Shown: one piece after another, positions 14,497 through 20,765 of the stretch
How positions within the stretch are numbered: position 1 is the first letter of the stretch
Layout: each line of letters opens with the position of its first letter
Source: an uncultured Collinsella sp.
Lineage (GTDB): Bacteria; Actinomycetota; Coriobacteriia; Coriobacteriales; Coriobacteriaceae
DNA: 20,765 bases
Direction: 5' to 3'
NCBI GenBank assembly: GCA_902494855.1
Contig: CABUVC010000007.1
Coordinates: forward strand, 1 to 20,765
Position numbers and translations under genes: made by a program
The notes under the pieces: model-generated
Databases searched by the model: none
Told to the model about the DNA's origin: nothing
Seen by the model: the letters and a program-made list of their open reading frames with translations, nothing else

Positions 14497-14561
14497 AAAC
14501 CATCACAACATTCGACGTTTTTCGGCAAAATCGCAATTTTTATCGAATGTTGTGATGGTTT
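14497..14561. repeat. Hairpin family A, copy 2, touching the MFS stop codon
   Basis: AAACCATCACAACATTCGA (14497-14515) is the exact reverse complement of 14543-14561. The element overlaps by one base the TTA that encodes the MFS stop (14561-14563). Its interior reads almost like copy 1 in the same orientation. Confidence 0.85.
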
Positions 14562-15841
14562 TACTGCCTTGCGGCACGATCCAAATGCCGGCGTCCAAAC
14601 AGCAGCAGCGCCGCGGGAACCGCCGTCACGACCATGCCCGCCCCCACGAGTGTCCATTGTACGCCAAATGTTGCCGCCAGCCACGGTGCAACCGCCAGAG
14701 GGGCCACGCCGGCGAACATATTGCCAAAGCCCATGACCGAGTTCACGCGGCCGAGTTGCTCGAGCGGAGCCGTCGTTTGCACAATGGTGTTGTGGAGCGG
14801 GTTGACGACGCCCCAAGCTATGCCCAGGGCGATCTGGCCGACGAGGGCCACGCCCACGTACGGCGTCCCCACATAGAGCAGACTTCCCAGGCCCACGGAC
14901 ATAAGCGCCACGAGCAGCGTTTTAAGGTTGACCAGGTGCGGCGGCAAGCGGAGCGCGAGCACGGCACCCAGCACCGCGCCGACACCGCAGGCAGACGAGA
15001 GCCAGCCCATCCACTCAACGCCAACGTGCAGAACATCGCGATAGAAAAACGACTCGAGCGGATCGAAGGCACCGTAGCCAAAGTTCGAGAGGAAGATGAT
15101 GCAAAACAGCAGGGCGAGAACGCTGTTGGTGAAGACTGTCTTGATGCTGGCTGCGAAGGTGGCACGGGAGGATGCGCTGGGGTTGGAGCTTTGTCCCGCA
15201 CGCTCCCCTTCCTCTGCCGAATCGGCATCCGCATGCCCGGCGACATGGCTGGTCTGCGGCCTAAAGCCCCAACCGGCGACGAGCGCCAGCACGGTAAAGA
15301 GCATCATGAGCACAAACACCGCGCGCGACGACGCAGCCGCCGCGACAAAGCCGCCCAGCGTGGGGCCAACGATGATACTCACGTTTGAAAACATGGCGAT
15401 GGCGGAGTTGATGTCTTTGAGCTCGACAGGATCGTCGGTGAGGTAAGCCGGATAGGATGTGGCGATGGGCTGGGCGAATCCCATCACAAAGCCCAGAAAC
15501 ACCGCGCCGAGTAGGACGACGCCGGTCGCGCTGCCAAAGGCGATGATTGCCGTGCCAGTTGCGAGAGCGCCGATGATGCTCAGCAAGAAATGGCGGCGCG
15601 GACCCCAGGCGTCGAGCGCAGCGCCACCCGCAAAGGATCCCAGGATCACGAAAACGTTCATAAACAGAACGGCCAGCGATGTCGCCACGACTGAGGCATC
15701 GTCTGCATAGGTGAGCGTTCCGATGACGCCGATAAAATAACTGGTCTGAAACCCGGTGTAGATGAGAAAGCGCATCGCCACCAGCCGCTTGGCCTGCACG
15801 GACAGCGATGATTGAGGCTTTGAGAAAAGAGATGCGAGCAT
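14561..15841 (-). CDS. Major facilitator superfamily transporter, probable exporter
   Basis: This integral membrane carrier of 426 residues has about 12 hydrophobic segments in two halves, separated by a hydrophilic cytoplasmic loop rich in Asp, Glu and Ser (about residues 209-247). The loop after the second helix carries GGAALDAWGPRR, the MFS signature-like G-D-RxGRR region. The arrangement resembles the MFS_3/EntS group of exporters. The substrate is unknown; drug or siderophore export is typical of that group but not shown here. The ATG at 15841 has AAGGAG five bases upstream; the open frame continues 13 codons further without a ribosome site. It is transcribed alone, from a dyad-bearing promoter about 130 bases upstream. 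Confidence 0.88.
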   Translation of the reverse strand: MLASLFSKPQSSLSVQAKRLVAMRFLIYTGFQTSYFIGVIGTLTYADDASVVATSLAVLFMNVFVILGSFAGGAALDAWGPRRHFLLSIIGALATGTAIIAFGSATGVVLLGAVFLGFVMGFAQPIATSYPAYLTDDPVELKDINSAIAMFSNVSIIVGPTLGGFVAAAASSRAVFVLMMLFTVLALVAGWGFRPQTSHVAGHADADSAEEGERAGQSSNPSASSRATFAASIKTVFTNSVLALLFCIIFLSNFGYGAFDPLESFFYRDVLHVGVEWMGWLSSACGVGAVLGAVLALRLPPHLVNLKTLLVALMSVGLGSLLYVGTPYVGVALVGQIALGIAWGVVNPLHNTIVQTTAPLEQLGRVNSVMGFGNMFAGVAPLAVAPWLAATFGVQWTLVGAGMVVTAVPAALLLFGRRHLDRAARQ

Positions 15842-15852
15842 GGAGACTCCTT

Positions 15853-15918
15853 GTTTCATACGAATACGGGCGGTGGGCATTCGCCACCGTCTGTCAAATC
15901 AATCTATCCGCATGAAAC
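15853..15918 (-). promoter_or_regulatory. Structured leader just before the MFS ribosome-binding site
   Basis: On minus, GTTTCATGCG (15918-15909) can pair with CGTATGAAAC (15862-15853) over ten positions, with one G-U. It encloses a smaller hairpin CGGTGG/CCACCG (15889-15884 with 15876-15871). The outer helix ends directly at the AAGGAG ribosome site, so it could affect translation. Confidence 0.4.
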
Positions 15919-15970
15919 ATTAAGGACGCATCAGGACCCTTCTCTCCGTTTTTCGCCCGTCATGAACTAC

Positions 15971-16007
15971 TTGGTAGATTGTAAGGCATGTCCCACACAT
16001 CTACCAA
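15971..16007 (-). promoter_or_regulatory. MFS promoter with flanking operator-like inverted repeat
   Basis: On minus, TTGGTA (16007-16002) and TACAAT (15983-15978) are 18 bases apart. Perfect 9-bp arms TTGGTAGAT (16007-15999) and ATCTACCAA (15979-15971) cover the -35 and touch the -10. This looks like a repressor or activator site for the transporter gene. No regulator gene lies next to it in this window. Confidence 0.5.
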
Positions 16008-16015
16008 AGCAAAAA

Positions 16016-16048
16016 CCACCACAAAGGTGCCTGGCCCCTTTGTGGTGG
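16016..16048. repeat. Hairpin family B, copy 4
   Basis: CCACCACAAAGG (16016-16027) pairs perfectly with CCTTTGTGGTGG (16037-16048). On minus it is followed by TTTTTGCTTTGG, so it probably ends the moaA-moaCB transcript. It lies nine bases before the -35 of the MFS promoter. Confidence 0.85.
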
Positions 16049-16073
16049 AAATGACGTTTGCCCAGATAAAACC

Positions 16074-16102
16074 TGCCAAAATAAACCTATCCATTTTTGG
16101 CA
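16074..16102 (-). terminator. Weak hairpin after moaC-mobB
   Basis: TGCCAAAA (16074-16081) and TTTTGGCA (16095-16102) form an 8-bp stem with a 13-nt loop, about 35 bases after the stop. On minus it is followed by GGTTTTATC. It may help termination together with hairpin B copy 4. Confidence 0.35.
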
Positions 16103-16135
16103 TGTTATGGCAGCGCAGCGAGCCGGCCCCAAGCC

Positions 16136-17446
16136 TTAAAGGTGATCTTGGATAAGGTCGCAGATGGCTCGGGCGTCGTTGATGTTGATGGCTCGGGTTG
16201 CAAAGCCGGCGTCGAAGGCCTGACGCGCCAGTGCCTCGTTGCAGGCAAGGGCCAGAGTGTGGCCATCGACCAGGTCGAGTGAGCTCTTGCCGCGCAGACG
16301 GTCGACACCGGAGCGCGCGACCACGATGTTGTCGAAGCTCTCGGTCTTGTAGCCCTCAATGATTACCACGTCGACATCGTTGTAGCGCGACAGCAGCTCG
16401 CGCGCGGGCATCTCGTCCTCCTCGCGCGTGTCGGCGTACTCCGCCCAGCGCGTGGCGCAGATGAGGCCCACGTGCTTGGATCCGGCCTGGTGATGGCGCC
16501 ACGTATCCTTAGCGGGCACGTCGATATCAAAGCCGTGATGCCCGTGATGCTTGAGCGAACCCACGCGCAGGCCGCGGCGGGTGAGCTCGGCGATAACCTT
16601 CTCGACGAGCGTGGTCTTGCCCGAGTTTTGGTAGCCGATAAACGCGATCGCGGGGACGGCCGGGGCCGGAGCTGCGGGCGCGACGGCGACGGGCGCGCTC
16701 GCGGGTGCGTCGCCCGCGGCTCCCACGGCCTCAACAGCAGCGGCCTGACGCTCTGCACGATCCCACACGCCCGAGCGACCGCCCTCCTTGTGCAGCAGGC
16801 GCACGTCGACGATCTCCATGCCGCGATCGACCGCCTTGCACATGTCATAGATGGTCAGGCACGCGGCACTCGAGCCGGTCAGAGCCTCCATCTCAATACC
16901 CGTCTTGCCCGTCACGCCGGCCGTAACCAGTACGTGAAAGCCAACCTGCCCGTCCACGCGCGCCGGCGCCCAGCCCTCGGGCACGTCCTCGGCCGGCGTC
17001 CCCGCCGGAGCGATGGGCGCAATGTCGCACTTGCTCTTGGTAATGAGCAACGGATGGCACATGGGGATGATGTCGCTCGTGCGTTTGATGGCCATAATGC
17101 CCGCCACGCGCGCGCAGGCAAGCACGTCGCCCTTTTTGGCGCGGTCCTGCAGTACCATGGCCTGCGTCTCGGGATGCATGAGGATGGTGCCCTCGGCGAT
17201 GGCGATGCGATGGGTCTCGGCCTTGTCGGACACGTCGACCATGCGCACCTCGCCCTTGGCGTCCACGTGCGTCAGCTCGTCGCGACGGGCGTCGCGGACA
17301 TCACGGGTGGGCTCGGTGGCAGCGCTGGCAGACGGCCGCGCGGACGCGTCGGCGTTGCCAGCATTCGTCGCGGCTGAGGCTTTGTGGGCAGACATCGCGG
17401 CCCTGCGAGCGGCCTTGGTGGCATCGGCGTACCTGCTCTTGGCCAT
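16136..17446 (-). CDS. moaC-mobB: Fused cyclic pyranopterin monophosphate synthase (MoaC) and MobB GTP-binding protein
   Basis: One 436-residue protein joins two molybdenum-cofactor steps. After an Ala-rich extension (1-55) comes MoaC (about 58-232): LTHVDAKGEVRMVDVSDK, IPMCHPLLITK and GKTGIEMEALTGSSAACLTIYDMCK are clear. D201 and K204 of YDMCK correspond to the catalytic pair known in E. coli MoaC, which with MoaA converts GTP to cyclic pyranopterin monophosphate. An Ala/Pro linker (about 233-266) leads to MobB (267-436), with Walker A GYQNSGKT (271-278), SLKHHGHHGFDID and the IIEGYK segment. MobB proteins bind GTP and assist cofactor maturation. The ATG at 17446 is four bases after the moaA stop, and its ribosome site GGAGGA lies inside the last codons of moaA, so the two genes are translationally linked. 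The repetitive linker explains the join and there is no frameshift. Confidence 0.93.
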   Translation of the reverse strand: MAKSRYADATKAARRAAMSAHKASAATNAGNADASARPSASAATEPTRDVRDARRDELTHVDAKGEVRMVDVSDKAETHRIAIAEGTILMHPETQAMVLQDRAKKGDVLACARVAGIMAIKRTSDIIPMCHPLLITKSKCDIAPIAPAGTPAEDVPEGWAPARVDGQVGFHVLVTAGVTGKTGIEMEALTGSSAACLTIYDMCKAVDRGMEIVDVRLLHKEGGRSGVWDRAERQAAAVEAVGAAGDAPASAPVAVAPAAPAPAVPAIAFIGYQNSGKTTLVEKVIAELTRRGLRVGSLKHHGHHGFDIDVPAKDTWRHHQAGSKHVGLICATRWAEYADTREEDEMPARELLSRYNDVDVVIIEGYKTESFDNIVVARSGVDRLRGKSSLDLVDGHTLALACNEALARQAFDAGFATRAININDARAICDLIQDHL

Positions 17447-17450
17447 ATGA

Positions 17451-18506
17451 TCATCCTCCGATTTGGGACATAAATCGTTGCGTGCCCTCAATTATCGCGT
17501 GTTCCTGCGGTTTGTGGGCCACGGCATCGCGCCAAATCGAAAGTACCTGCATATCATCACCACGGCGCAGCGCTTCACGCACCGAATACTCGGCATCGCT
17601 AAACAGGCACGGACGCACGTTGCCGTCTGCCGTCAGGCGCAGACGGTTGCAGCTCGCGCAAAAATGATTGGACATGGCGCTAATGAAGCCGACCGTTCCC
17701 GCCGTGCCCGGAAAGTGCCAATAGCGCGCGGGGCCCGCACCAGCAGGAGCGTCGGTGATCTTAAGCGGTTCGAGCTCGCCCAGTCCCGCCGCGGTGGCCC
17801 CGGCATTGATGCGCGCCCGCAACTCGTCGCTCGGCACAGTATCACTCGCGTCCCACAGCTCGGGATTGAGCGCGGGCGCATGCGGGTCCACAGCGCAATG
17901 CGAGCTGGTGTGCTCATCGCCGATAGGCATGTATTCGATAAAGCGCAGGTGGATGGGGCGGTCGACGGTCAGTCGTGCGAGGGCCGCCGCATCCTGGTTG
18001 AGCCGACGCACAACAACGCAGTTGACCTTAACGGGCTCAAAGCCCCAAGCCAGCGCCGCGTCGATGCCAGCCATGGTCTGTTCGAGCCGACCCAGGCGCG
18101 TGATCTCTCCAAAGAGCGTAGGGTCGAGTGTGTCGAGCGAAATGTTGACGCGGTTAAGCCCGGCATCTTTGAGCTGCGGTGCCAGCTTGGGCAGCAGAGC
18201 GCCATTGGTGGTAAGTGAGATGTCCTCGATCTGCGGAATCGCGTGGATGTCGCGAATGAGCGGGATGATACGGCGGCTGACCAGCGGCTCGCCGCCCGTC
18301 AGGCGCACGCGGCGAATGCCCTCCCCCGCTACCAAGCGCACAAAGCGGGCGATTTCCTCGGCGCTGAGCAGCTCGTCGTGCGCACGGGGCGCCACGCCAT
18401 CGGCCGGCATGCAGTAAATGCAGCGGAAATTGCACTTGTCGGTAACGGCAATGCGCAGGTAGTTGATATCGCGGCCAAAGCCGTCATGTTGCACGTGCCC
18501 GTCCAC
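17451..18506 (-). CDS. moaA: GTP 3',8-cyclase (MoaA), GTG start
   Basis: This radical-SAM enzyme performs the first step of molybdenum cofactor synthesis, turning GTP into 3',8-cyclo-GTP, which MoaC then rearranges. It has 351 residues. The radical-SAM cluster C25-x3-C29-x2-C32 is in DKCNFRCIYC. LTGGEPLV follows, and the C-terminal second cluster CASCNRLRLTADGNVRPC is present. The protein ends in the conserved -GG needed for activity in characterised MoaA proteins. The start is GTG at 18506, with GGGGAGGG about five bases upstream; the nearest ATG (18486) is out of frame. It leads the moaA/moaC-mobB pair. Other Moco genes (moaD, moaE, moeA) are not in the window. Confidence 0.96.
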   Translation of the reverse strand: MDGHVQHDGFGRDINYLRIAVTDKCNFRCIYCMPADGVAPRAHDELLSAEEIARFVRLVAGEGIRRVRLTGGEPLVSRRIIPLIRDIHAIPQIEDISLTTNGALLPKLAPQLKDAGLNRVNISLDTLDPTLFGEITRLGRLEQTMAGIDAALAWGFEPVKVNCVVVRRLNQDAAALARLTVDRPIHLRFIEYMPIGDEHTSSHCAVDPHAPALNPELWDASDTVPSDELRARINAGATAAGLGELEPLKITDAPAGAGPARYWHFPGTAGTVGFISAMSNHFCASCNRLRLTADGNVRPCLFSDAEYSVREALRRGDDMQVLSIWRDAVAHKPQEHAIIEGTQRFMSQIGG

Positions 18507-18546
18507 GCAGCCCTCCCCTCACGCGGCGTTTTATTCTTCGGAAAAC

Positions 18547-18552
18547 ATAATA
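18547..18552 (-). promoter_or_regulatory. Possible -10 box for moaA
   Basis: TATTAT on minus is about 41 bases before the GTG start. No convincing -35 lies 16-18 bases upstream, so this is a weak candidate. The rest of 18507-18751 holds hairpin A copy 3 and no gene. Confidence 0.3.
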
Positions 18553-18638
18553 CCCCACGGGAGAATCATGCCGACACCCGTACGACAGGACAGGTCGCTT
18601 TGAGCAAAACGGACTTTCCAAGCCCATCCTCAACACAC

Positions 18639-18703
18639 AAACCATCGCAGCATTCAATGCTTTTCCCGATTTTGGCGAAAAACGTCGAATGTTGTGCTGG
18701 TTT
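18639..18703. repeat. Hairpin family A, copy 3 (reverse orientation, degenerate)
   Basis: The outer arms AAACCATCGCAGCATTC and GAATGTTGTGCTGGTTT pair with a few mismatches. The interior matches copies 1 and 2 only when reverse-complemented (CGTTTTTCGCCAAAATCG on minus), so this copy is inverted. It lies about 50 bases after the ABC transporter stop and may end that transcript. Confidence 0.75.
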
Positions 18704-18751
18704 GAAGCGAGGTGAGAGGCGCGGAGGACCAAAGCATCGTGCTCGAACAGG

Positions 18752-20650
18752 TTAATCCAACTCTTTTAAGCCATGCGCCAGCTGCCAGTACTCGCCGTGT
18801 TGGGCGAGCAGCTCTTCGTGCGTGCCGCGCTCGATGATGCGGCCGTGTTCGAGAACCATGATGGCGTCGGCGTCGCGGACGGTGGACAGGCGGTGCGCGA
18901 TCATAAACGTGGTACGTCCGCGCATGATGCGGTCCATACCGCGCTCGATGAGCTTTTCGGTACGCGTGTCGATACTCGAAGTGGCCTCGTCCAAGATGAG
19001 CACCGGCGGATCGGCGACGGCCACGCGCGCGATGGCGAGCAGCTGGCGCTGGCCCTGCGACAGGTTGGCGCCGTCGGCCGTGACCGGCGTGTCGTACCCT
19101 CTAGGCAGGCGGCGGATAAACGAATCCGCGCAGGCGGCCTCGGCAGCGGCGCGCACCTCCTCGTCGGTCGCATCGAGCTTGCCAAAGCGGATGTTCTGCG
19201 CAATGGTGCCGCTAAACAGGTGCGTGTCCTGCAGCACAATGCCGAGAGACCCGCGTAGGCTGGCCTTGGCAATGTGCTTGACGTCGATGCCGTCGTACGT
19301 GATCTCGCCGTCATCGACTTCGTAGAAGCGGTTGATGAGGTTAGTGATGGTCGTCTTTCCGGCGCCCGTCGAGCCCACAAACGCGATCTTTTGCCCCGGC
19401 TTGGCAAACAGGTTGAGGTCCGTGAGCACACGAGTGCCCGGCACGTAGGAAAAGTCCACAGCATGGAAGCGCACGTCGCCGGCAAGCGGGACCAAGCCGC
19501 ACGTGAGCTCGGTGCCGTCGGCAGCCACCGTGCGGCCCGACTCGTCAACAGCAGCTACGTCATGCAGATGCCCGTAGACGCCCACGCCCTTGCCCTCGGG
19601 AATCTTCCACGCCCATGCGGCGTCGCCCGTCCGCACCAGCTCCACGCAGCCCTCGTCCACCTCGGGCTTAAGATCCATGGCGGCAAACAAGCGCTCGGCG
19701 CCGGCCAACGCATTGAGCAAGAAGTTGCCCAGCTGCGTAAACTGGTTGATGGGCATGGCCGCCTGGCGCACAAAGACCAGGTAGCTCGCGAGCGCACCTA
19801 CGTCGGCGAGTCCCTTGATGCAGAGCATGCCGCCCGCCACGGCGACGATGGCATAGTTGACGTAGCCAATCACGACGGTCATGGGCACCATGGAGTTGGC
19901 ATAGCTCACGGCGGCGGTACCGGTGCGGCGAAGTTCGTCGTTGCGGCAGGTAAAGCCGGCGACATTCGCTGCCTCGTGGTTAAAGACCTTGATGACCTTT
20001 TGGCCCGAGATCATCTCTTCGATATATCCGTCCAGGTCGCCAAGCGATGCCTGCTGGGCGGCAAAGAAACGCTTAGAACGCGCGCCCGAGTAGCGCGCAT
20101 ACAGCACAATGGCCGTATCGCACACGAGCGTGATAATCGTGAGCTGCCAGTTAAGGATGATGAGCATAGCTGTAGTGCCCACAACCTGAATGGCGGCCTG
20201 AATCACGTTGGCAAAGCTGTTGTTGAACGCCTCGGAGACGGTGTCGACGTCGTTGGTGAAAAAGCTCATGATGTCGCCCGAGCGCGTGCTGTCAAAATAA
20301 CTGAGCGGCAGCGTCTGGATGTGCGCGAACAGGTCGCGACGAATATCGGACACCACGCGTTGGGCCGCGCGCACCATGATCTGCGAGTAGCCCAGGGCCG
20401 AAAGCACGCCCGCGGCGTAGATGATCGCCGTCAGGATGACCTGCTTGGCGAGCAGTTCCTCCCCGCCCGTGGCCAAACCGTTAACGATGGGGCGCACCAT
20501 GTAGGTGCCGGCGAGGCTCGCGATGGCGGCGATGGAGGCGAACACGCCCACCGCGAGCAACGAAAACTTGGCATGCCCCATGTAGGAGAGCAGGCGGCGC
20601 ACAGTGCGTTTGAGGTCGGCCGGGCGTGCTTGGGCTGCGGTCTTAGGCAT
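18752..20650 (-). CDS. ABC exporter half-transporter (membrane and ATPase domains fused)
   Basis: This 632-residue protein has an N-terminal six-helix type I exporter domain (about 20-320) and a C-terminal ATPase. The ATPase shows Walker A GSTGAGKT (426-433), Q-loop Q474 in LQDTHLFSGT, signature LSQGQ (530-534), Walker B LILDE with catalytic E555, and switch H586 in AHRLSTV. All key residues are present, so this half is catalytically competent. Between the membrane domain and the ATPase are about 50 extra residues (roughly 334-390, with a WAWKIP segment). The ATG at 20650 is chosen because GGAAGGGGG lies upstream and the start overlaps the end of the preceding gene. Such tandem pairs usually form a heterodimeric multidrug or peptide exporter; the substrate is not evident. 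Confidence 0.93.
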   Translation of the reverse strand: MPKTAAQARPADLKRTVRRLLSYMGHAKFSLLAVGVFASIAAIASLAGTYMVRPIVNGLATGGEELLAKQVILTAIIYAAGVLSALGYSQIMVRAAQRVVSDIRRDLFAHIQTLPLSYFDSTRSGDIMSFFTNDVDTVSEAFNNSFANVIQAAIQVVGTTAMLIILNWQLTIITLVCDTAIVLYARYSGARSKRFFAAQQASLGDLDGYIEEMISGQKVIKVFNHEAANVAGFTCRNDELRRTGTAAVSYANSMVPMTVVIGYVNYAIVAVAGGMLCIKGLADVGALASYLVFVRQAAMPINQFTQLGNFLLNALAGAERLFAAMDLKPEVDEGCVELVRTGDAAWAWKIPEGKGVGVYGHLHDVAAVDESGRTVAADGTELTCGLVPLAGDVRFHAVDFSYVPGTRVLTDLNLFAKPGQKIAFVGSTGAGKTTITNLINRFYEVDDGEITYDGIDVKHIAKASLRGSLGIVLQDTHLFSGTIAQNIRFGKLDATDEEVRAAAEAACADSFIRRLPRGYDTPVTADGANLSQGQRQLLAIARVAVADPPVLILDEATSSIDTRTEKLIERGMDRIMRGRTTFMIAHRLSTVRDADAIMVLEHGRIIERGTHEELLAQHGEYWQLAHGLKELD

Positions 20651-20765
20651 GGCGCTCACCCCCTTCCAAGGGCGATCCGCTGGGGACGGAAGAAAACGAA
20701 TCATTCGCGCACTCATCGTCGCTGCCGTCGCCGGCGTCCGCGTTCCCCGCAAGCTCCATCTGCGA
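20643..20765 (-). CDS. C-terminal tail of an upstream gene, probably the partner ABC half-transporter (partial)
   Basis: An open minus frame enters from the right edge and ends with TAA at 20645-20643, overlapping the start of the next gene by 8 bases. Its 40 visible residues (starting SQMELAGNADAG, ending SPLEGGERHA) are acidic and low in complexity, with no domain. The overlap with an ABC half-transporter start, and the ribosome site lying within this frame, suggest the usual two-gene exporter arrangement. The identity is inferred from position alone. Confidence 0.55.
   Translation of the reverse strand, partial: SQMELAGNADAGDGSDDECANDSFSSVPSGSPLEGGERHA

Overview
The window looks like a high-GC chromosome segment from a Coriobacteriia-type gut actinobacterium, most like Collinsella. 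This rests on GC-rich, GC-ending codons, the split gatC-gatA-gatB operon, Gram-positive sortase-dependent pilus genes and a fused MoaC-MobB. The genus is inferred from general gene style, not from a database match. Every complete gene lies on the minus strand; only a truncated AraC-type regulator at the left edge is on plus.

Layout, left to right. (1) 3-323: C-terminal end of an AraC-family regulator, followed by two copies of a hairpin-plus-tail repeat (326-526). (2) 552-4053: gatCAB operon (read leftwards) for the tRNA-dependent amidotransferase, joined by TAATG stop/start overlaps. (3) 4054-4378: repeat-rich spacer with 21-bp tandem repeats and two large hairpins. (4) 4379-5317: class C (pilin) sortase. 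(5) 5440-5800: a small hydrophobic, basic peptide gene facing a possible small RNA across a shared terminator and framed by a long inverted repeat, a candidate type I toxin-antitoxin-like module. (6) 5988-12980: pilus operon read leftwards, consisting of a large beta-helix/Spy0128-type adhesin, a GC-rich minor pilin and a major pilin, ending in a strong terminator. The adhesin has a run of nine G immediately after its signal peptide, where a change of one base either way gives a stop within ten codons; this is a strong candidate phase-variation switch. (7) 12981-13436: AT-rich regulatory spacer. (8) 13519-14340: Cof-type HAD phosphatase. (9) 14561-15841: MFS exporter with a dyad-flanked promoter and a structured leader. 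(10) 16136-18506: moaA and a fused moaC-mobB for molybdenum cofactor synthesis. (11) 18752-20765: ABC exporter half-transporter plus the tail of its probable partner.

Two families of intergenic hairpins are scattered through the window: A at 4258, 14497 and 18639; B at 4331, 13473, 14433 and 16016. Most lie just downstream of gene ends. They share nearly the same outer arm (AAACCAYCACAA), which suggests related small elements spread by a common mechanism, some now serving as terminators.

How the genes work together: the adhesin, minor pilin and major pilin carry three different cell-wall sorting motifs (LPLSG, MPSTG, LPLTG). They are probably polymerised by the class C sortase encoded about 0.8 kb downstream, giving a surface pilus whose tip may be switched on and off. 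The rest is housekeeping (GatCAB, Moco synthesis, transporters).
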